DNA of 11,093 bases from Flectobacillus sp. (GTDB lineage: Bacteria; Bacteroidota; Bacteroidia; Cytophagales; Spirosomataceae): NCBI GenBank assembly GCA_029865665.1, contig JARXAV010000216.1, positions 1 to 11,093 of the forward strand, read 5' to 3'. Below the pieces are notes generated by a model, which was not told the DNA's origin, ran no database searches, and saw only the letters and a list, made by a program, of their open reading frames with translations. This document shows positions 6,517 through 11,093 of this stretch, piece after piece (position 1 is the first letter of the stretch; every line of letters begins with the position of its first letter). The translations under genes and the position numbers were made by a program.

Positions 6517-9500
6517 TTGAAAAAGTTTTTCTATTTCTTTTTGCTTATATCGCTCGTGTCTTGCTCTGGGAAAAAAGATACGCTCTTTGAATTAGTGGAT
6601 GCCAAAGAATCGGGTATCGACTTTGTAAATAAGGTCGAAAATACGGATGATTTCAATATTTTTAATTACCGTAATTTTTATAATGGTGGAGGAGTGGCTG
6701 TAGGAGACTTAAATAACGATGGTTTACCAGAAGTATTTATGACAGCTAACATGGGATCGAATAAGTTATACTTGAATAAGGGTGAGTTTAAATTTGAAGA
6801 TGTTACTCAAAAGGCTGGAGTTGCCGAAACCGATAAATGGAATACAGGCGTGGTAATGGTGGACATTAATAACGATGGCTGGTTGGATATTTATGTATGC
6901 AATGCGGGCTATCGTAAGTTTACGAGCCAACAAAAAAATGCTTTGTTTATTAACAACCATAACATGACCTTCACCGAATCTGCGGCGAAATATGGCTTAG
7001 ATGAAGGAGGTTATACAACTCATGCCGCTTTTTTTGATTATGATTTAGATGGCGATTTAGATTGCTATATCCTAAATAATAGTTTTATTCCTGTCAACAC
7101 GCTTGACTATGCGAATAACCGTGAATTGAGAGCCGAAGATTGGCCTGTGAAAGATTTCTTGAAAGGCGGAGGTGATAAATTGATGCGTAATGATAGCCCC
7201 CCAACTCCCAAAGGGGGAGTATTTCAACCCAAATTTACGGATGTATCGAAGGAAGCTGGTATTTATAGTAGCTTAATTGGCTTTGGTTTGGGCGTAACTA
7301 TTGGGGATGCCAACAACGATAACTATCCTGATATTTATGTTTCTAATGACTTTTATGAGAAAGACTACCTGTACATCAATCAGAAAAATGGTAAGTTCAA
7401 AGAGGAAATAGAAGACCGAATGAAGCATATCAGCTTGGCTTCGATGGGAGCAGATATGGCGGATGTCAATAACGATGGATACCCTGAAATTATGACGACG
7501 GATATGCTTCCTCGTGACGAATATCGCTTAAAAACAACGTCTTCATTTGATAATCATTATGTATTTAAACTGAAAAAAGATCGAGGTTTTTATAATCAGT
7601 TTCAGCAAAATAGTCTTCAACTAAATAATCAAGATGGCACGTTTAGCGAGGTGGGTAACTATGCAGGAGTCGCCGCAAGTGACTGGAGTTGGGGAGCCTT
7701 GATGTTCGATGCAGATAACGATGGTTACAATGATATTTATGTGTGTAATGGTATTTATCATGATGTGATTGACCAAGATTTTATTGATTTCTTTGCCAAT
7801 GAGTTACGCCAGAAAATGGAAGTAACAGGCGTGAAGGAAAGCATCGGTAAAATTATGGAACAAATGCCTTCTAAACCGCAGGTAAACAACTTTTTCCATA
7901 ATACAAAGACCTTGAAATTTGAAGAAAAGTCAGCTGATTTTGGCTTTGAAACGCCTTCATTCTCGAATGGTGCAGCTTATGCCGATTTGGATAATGATGG
8001 TGATTTAGACTTGGTGGTGAACAATATTAATATGCCTTGCTTTGTGTATCGCAACAAAACGGAACAGCAGGAAACAAAAAATCATTATTTAAAGGTAAAA
8101 TTACAAGGTGAAAAACAGAATACTTTTGCGGTTGGAGCGAAAGTAGATGTTTATACGAATAACATGGTGTTAACTCGTTCGGTGATTCCGTCTCGTGGTT
8201 TTCAATCGAGTACCGAATATCCCCTGACTTTTGGTTTGGGAACGCTTTCAAAAGTGGACTCTATTCGGATTACCTGGGCAGATTTGCGTACTACGGTGGT
8301 GAAAAATCCAAGTACGGATAAATTGTTAACCTACTCTATTAAGGACGCTAAAGTATTACCATTCTTACAAAATAAGGCTGTCAACTCATTCTTTGAATTA
8401 GTCACGAATTCGATGGATACGCATAAGGAGGACAGTTATGAGGATTTTTATGATGAGAAAAATCTACCTGCGTTATTATCAAAAGAAGGGCCTAAGGCTG
8501 CGATTGGTGATGTAAATGGTGACGGTAAAGAGGATGTATATATTTGTGGGGCTAAAAATCAGGCAGGGCAATTGTACATTCAGACAGGAAATACCTTTAA
8601 GAAGTCGCCACAAAAGTCATTTAGTGATGTTGCTTTTTTTGAGGATACTGCTGCATCCTTCTTTGATGCTGATAATGATGGCGATTTGGATTTAGTAGTA
8701 GGTAGTGGGGGGAATGAAACCGAAGCGGGTACAGGGGAGTTAATTAATCGCCTTTATCTTAACGATGGGAAGGGGAATTTTACTTTCGCTAGTAGAGCGA
8801 TTCCGAATAATGAAACAAATACTGCTGTGATTGCTCCGTATGACTATGATAGCGATGGCGATTTAGATTTATTTGTAGGAAGCAGAAGTATGCCTAAGCA
8901 ATATGGAATGAATCCTTCAAGTTTTATCTATGAAAACAGTGGTAAAGGTGTATTTAAGGACGTAACTAAAGCTGTTTGTCCCGAATTAGAAAGTTTAGGA
9001 ATGATTCGTGACGCTCGTTGGGAAGATGTAAACGGTGATAAAAAGAAAGAGCTAATTGTAGTCGGCGACTGGATGACTCCCATGGTATTCACTCTTAAAG
9101 GCAAAAAACTTGAGGTAATGACCACAGGACTAGAAAACTATGCAGGCTTCTGGGGTGCTTTGGCGGTAAGTGACATTGATAATGACGGAGATAATGATTT
9201 GATTTTGGGAAATATGGGCGAAAATTTTACGCTTCATATTAGTGAAGAGAAACCGCTGAAAATCTGGGTGAAAGACTTTGATGAGAATGGAACTACGGAT
9301 AAAATATTGACGAAAACCATTGATGGTAAGGATGTAACGGTATTTTTGAAAAGAGAAATGGCAGAGCAGTTTCCGTTGTTGAAAAAGCAAATTTTGAAGC
9401 ATTCAGACTATGCTCAAAAGTCCTTAAAAGACTTATTCTCTGCTAATGTGTTGGAAACAGCCTTAATGAAAACAGTAAATTATTGTAAGTCTGCCGTCGC

Positions 9501-9852
9501 TATCAACGATGGTAAAGGAAACTTTACGCTGGTAGCTCTGCCAGAAACAGTGCAATTGTCGTGTGTAAATGCAATTACATGTGTAGATATTAACCACGAT
9601 GGACTAAACGACATTGTTTTAGGGGGCAATTATACAGGTTTTATACCGCAATTAGGCATGGTCGATGCAAGTAGGGGAAATATTCTAATCAATAGGGGAA
9701 AAGGGGTATTTAAAGTTTTGAAAAACCAAGAAAGCGGTTTTGTGACGAATGGAGAAATCAAGCAGATTAGTCCTTTGTTAATAGAAAAGAAACTTAACCT
9801 ATTGACACTCATTAATAATGAAGTGCCTAAATTATATCGTTTAATTAACTAA
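6517..9852 (+). CDS. FG-GAP/VCBS-repeat lipoprotein with ASPIC/UnbV domain (CRTAC1-like)
   Basis: This 1111-aa lipoprotein starts at TTG: the in-frame stop TAA at 6502 lies just upstream, no ATG or GTG lies between, and the TTG yields MKKFFYFFLLISLVSC with lipobox LVSC (Cys16). Fourteen calcium-loop motifs of the FG-GAP/integrin-alpha type (DxxxDG...) begin at residues 64, 116, 174, 264, 316, 398 and 490, then 665, 717, 776, 837, 886, 920 and 1024; those at 264, 837 and 920 are degenerate. An ASPIC/UnbV domain lies between the sets (about 522-608: NHYLKVKLQG, FAVGAKVDVYT, SRGFQSSTEYPLTFGLG, VDSIRITWADLR). The arrangement suggests two seven-bladed propellers around the ASPIC module. Such proteins are extracytoplasmic and calcium-stabilised, with roles proposed in adhesion or scaffolding; no enzymatic activity is evident. 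After the lipid Cys comes SGKKDT, resembling a surface-export signal. Residues 227-238 are a probable insertion from a GC-rich palindromic element. A second family member follows after 3 bases. Confidence 0.92.
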   Translation: MKKFFYFFLLISLVSCSGKKDTLFELVDAKESGIDFVNKVENTDDFNIFNYRNFYNGGGVAVGDLNNDGLPEVFMTANMGSNKLYLNKGEFKFEDVTQKAGVAETDKWNTGVVMVDINNDGWLDIYVCNAGYRKFTSQQKNALFINNHNMTFTESAAKYGLDEGGYTTHAAFFDYDLDGDLDCYILNNSFIPVNTLDYANNRELRAEDWPVKDFLKGGGDKLMRNDSPPTPKGGVFQPKFTDVSKEAGIYSSLIGFGLGVTIGDANNDNYPDIYVSNDFYEKDYLYINQKNGKFKEEIEDRMKHISLASMGADMADVNNDGYPEIMTTDMLPRDEYRLKTTSSFDNHYVFKLKKDRGFYNQFQQNSLQLNNQDGTFSEVGNYAGVAASDWSWGALMFDADNDGYNDIYVCNGIYHDVIDQDFIDFFANELRQKMEVTGVKESIGKIMEQMPSKPQVNNFFHNTKTLKFEEKSADFGFETPSFSNGAAYADLDNDGDLDLVVNNINMPCFVYRNKTEQQETKNHYLKVKLQGEKQNTFAVGAKVDVYTNNMVLTRSVIPSRGFQSSTEYPLTFGLGTLSKVDSIRITWADLRTTVVKNPSTDKLLTYSIKDAKVLPFLQNKAVNSFFELVTNSMDTHKEDSYEDFYDEKNLPALLSKEGPKAAIGDVNGDGKEDVYICGAKNQAGQLYIQTGNTFKKSPQKSFSDVAFFEDTAASFFDADNDGDLDLVVGSGGNETEAGTGELINRLYLNDGKGNFTFASRAIPNNETNTAVIAPYDYDSDGDLDLFVGSRSMPKQYGMNPSSFIYENSGKGVFKDVTKAVCPELESLGMIRDARWEDVNGDKKKELIVVGDWMTPMVFTLKGKKLEVMTTGLENYAGFWGALAVSDIDNDGDNDLILGNMGENFTLHISEEKPLKIWVKDFDENGTTDKILTKTIDGKDVTVFLKREMAEQFPLLKKQILKHSDYAQKSLKDLFSANVLETALMKTVNYCKSAVAINDGKGNFTLVALPETVQLSCVNAITCVDINHDGLNDIVLGGNYTGFIPQLGMVDASRGNILINRGKGVFKVLKNQESGFVTNGEIKQISPLLIEKKLNLLTLINNEVPKLYRLIN
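7196..7219. repeat. GC-rich palindromic element inserted in frame
   Basis: A run of six C (7197-7202), AA, CTCCC (7205-7209), AAA and GGGGGAG (7213-7219) stands out in an AT-rich gene. CTCCC can pair with GGGAG, and alternatively the C-run with the G-run. It encodes SPPTPKGG at residues 227-234, which has no counterpart in the downstream paralogue: GDKLMRND and KFTDVSKEAG correspond there to GDKLFVNNDG and KYVEVTQQAG with nothing between. Dispersed elements of the CCCCC...AAAGGGGG kind are common in Bacteroidota genomes and are sometimes read through inside genes. The outer borders are unclear; up to about 36 bases may be extra. Confidence 0.6.
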
Positions 9853-9855
9853 TTT

Positions 9856-11093
9856 ATGCTAAAGATATTTCTTAGAAGCTGTCTTTTGATATGCTTATTC
9901 ATAAGTGCTTGTACGAATAAAAAAGAGACTGTATTGTTTGAATTACTTGATTCGGATAAAACAGGGATTGAATTTGCTAATGACTTAAAGGCTACCAAAG
10001 ATTTAAATATCTTCAATTATATGTATTATTATAATGGAGGGGGAGTTGGAGCTGGCGATTTCAATAATGACGGTCTAGTTGATTTATGTTTCACCGCAAA
10101 TATCAAAGAAAATAAATTGTACCTCAACAGAGGTGAGATGAAGTTTGAAGATATTACCCAAAAAGCCAATTTCGTGGGCGAGAAAGGTTGGTCGAATGGC
10201 GTTTCGGTGGTTGATATAAATCAGGATGGAAAACTTGATATCTATGTAAGTCAGGTTGGTGGTTTTGATATTCTGAAAGGACATAATTTATTGTTTGTAT
10301 GCAAGGAAATTACCAAAGAAGGTATTCCTGTATATGAAGAAAAATCAAAAGAATACGGCTTAGATTTAGTGGGTTTTGGTACGCAAGCAGTCTTTTTTGA
10401 TTACGATGTCGATGGTGACTTGGATATGTTTCAGCTAAATCATTCGGTACATCAAAACGGAACGTTTGGTGCTAGAGATCATTTTCAAGGAACGGTTCAT
10501 CCGTTGGCAGGAGATAAACTATTTGTGAATAACGATGGTAAATATGTTGAAGTAACACAACAAGCAGGCATTTTTACAGATGCCTTAGGTTATGGACTTG
10601 GTGTAGGATTGGGCGATGTGAATTTTGACGGGTATCCAGATATGTACATTGGTAACGATTTTCATGAAAATGATTATTTGTATATCAATCAACAGAATGG
10701 AAGTTTTAAGGAAAAAATAGAAGAAGAAATGATGCACACGAGTCAATTCTCGATGGGGATTGACATTGCAGACATCAATAATGATATTTTTCCCGAAATC
10801 ATTTCCTTAGATATGCTTCCTTTTGACCGAGAAATTTTGAAACGTTCAGAGGGAGAGGATTCCTATAACATCTTTAAATACAAAATTCGTCAAGGCTATA
10901 ACTATCAGTTTTCCAGAAATAATCTCCAATTAAATAGAGGGATTAATGTAGGCTTAGGCAACGTAAAAGACGTATCTTTTTCAGAAATAGGGGTGTTCTC
11001 GGGTGTCCATGCAACTGATTGGTCTTGGTCGCCATTATTTATGGATTTTGATAACGATGGACAAAAAGATTTATTCATCTCAAACGGGATTCC
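9856..11093 (+). CDS. second FG-GAP/VCBS-repeat lipoprotein, paralogue (C-terminus outside window)
   Basis: 412 codons are open to the window edge from the ATG at 9856, which lies 3 bases after the stop of the upstream paralogue, so translation is probably coupled. The N-terminus MLKIFLRSCLLICLFISAC is a lipoprotein signal (Cys19), followed by TNKKETVLFELLDSDKTGIEF, matching SGKKDTLFELVDAKESGIDF upstream. Calcium loops begin at residues 68 (DFNNDGLVD), 120 (DINQDGKLD), 182 (DYDVDGDLD), 254 (DVNFDGYPD), 306 (DINNDIFPE, degenerate) and 397 (DFDNDGQKD), that is six blades of the first propeller. Family landmarks shared with the upstream gene include YYNGGG, YLYINQQNG, SLDMLPFDRE and DWSWSP. An ASPIC domain and a second propeller probably lie beyond the edge. 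The similarity is at protein level and diverged in DNA, so this is an old duplication or a co-inherited pair, not a recent copy. Confidence 0.92.
   Translation, partial: MLKIFLRSCLLICLFISACTNKKETVLFELLDSDKTGIEFANDLKATKDLNIFNYMYYYNGGGVGAGDFNNDGLVDLCFTANIKENKLYLNRGEMKFEDITQKANFVGEKGWSNGVSVVDINQDGKLDIYVSQVGGFDILKGHNLLFVCKEITKEGIPVYEEKSKEYGLDLVGFGTQAVFFDYDVDGDLDMFQLNHSVHQNGTFGARDHFQGTVHPLAGDKLFVNNDGKYVEVTQQAGIFTDALGYGLGVGLGDVNFDGYPDMYIGNDFHENDYLYINQQNGSFKEKIEEEMMHTSQFSMGIDIADINNDIFPEIISLDMLPFDREILKRSEGEDSYNIFKYKIRQGYNYQFSRNNLQLNRGINVGLGNVKDVSFSEIGVFSGVHATDWSWSPLFMDFDNDGQKDLFISNGI

Noticed and set aside
7195..7232. Frameshift or sequencing artefact at the C/G homopolymer runs
   Set aside because: The reading frame continues correctly on both sides with family motifs, so the element is in frame as it stands.
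6766..9812. Several minus-strand open frames of 60-90 codons (6766-6960, 8027-8251, 8928-9125, 9130-9402, 9630-9812)
   Set aside because: All are antisense to the large propeller gene, whose calcium-loop motifs show that the plus frame is the coding one.
9844..9855. ATTAACTAATTT before the second propeller gene, similar to the leader motif ATTAACCATTT
   Set aside because: It lacks the CC and needs an insertion to align, and most of it is constrained by the final codons and stop of the upstream gene.
10084..10284. Minus-strand 66-codon open frame
   Set aside because: It is the antisense shadow of the second propeller gene, in the region coding for its first two calcium loops.

Overview
The window looks like chromosomal DNA from a Bacteroidota bacterium, most likely the Cytophagales. 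The DNA is AT-rich, it carries a SusC/SusD outer-membrane pair, its lipoproteins have short signal peptides, recognisable Shine-Dalgarno sequences are absent, and several upstream sites match the Bacteroidota -7 box TAnnTTTG. The genus cannot be fixed from sequence alone; relatives of Arcicella, Flectobacillus or Emticicia would be plausible.

Layout. Positions 1-437 (minus strand) hold the N-terminal 145 codons of a GlcD/Dld-type FAD-linked oxidase that runs off the left edge. A 708-bp AT-rich intergenic region (438-1145) separates it from the divergent genes on its right. It contains a perfect 12-bp hairpin, a separate 12-bp inverted repeat, a short direct repeat and a cluster of -7-like boxes. 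Next come a SusC-type TonB-dependent transporter (1146-4178) and its SusD-type lipoprotein (4206-5699), closed by a 48-nt perfect palindrome that acts as a probable bidirectional terminator. A second plus-strand unit follows: a 185-aa lipoprotein of unknown function (5897-6454), an 1111-aa lipoprotein with two sets of FG-GAP/VCBS calcium loops flanking an ASPIC/UnbV domain (6517-9852, TTG start), and the first 412 codons of a second protein of the same family (9856-11093), which runs off the right edge.

How the genes may work together. SusC and SusD form a TonB-driven pump with a lid for importing a large nutrient. No degradative enzyme, sigma/anti-sigma pair or hybrid two-component regulator is visible, so the substrate is unknown. 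The lipoproteins of the second unit are all predicted to be membrane anchored. The two large ones look like propeller proteins with adhesive or scaffolding roles, possibly at the cell surface. A link to the SusCD pair is inferred from adjacency and from a shared upstream motif, ATTAACCATTT, which lies 10-17 nt before the starts of susC, susD and the small lipoprotein gene. The oxidase is probably an unrelated neighbour.

Most noteworthy points: matched translation-initiation regions of susC and susD; a GC-rich palindromic element inserted in frame in the first propeller gene; a 7 + ASPIC + 7 loop architecture; and inverted repeats in the large intergenic region. I see no mobile element, tRNA, rRNA or CRISPR array, and no clearly new enzymatic system.
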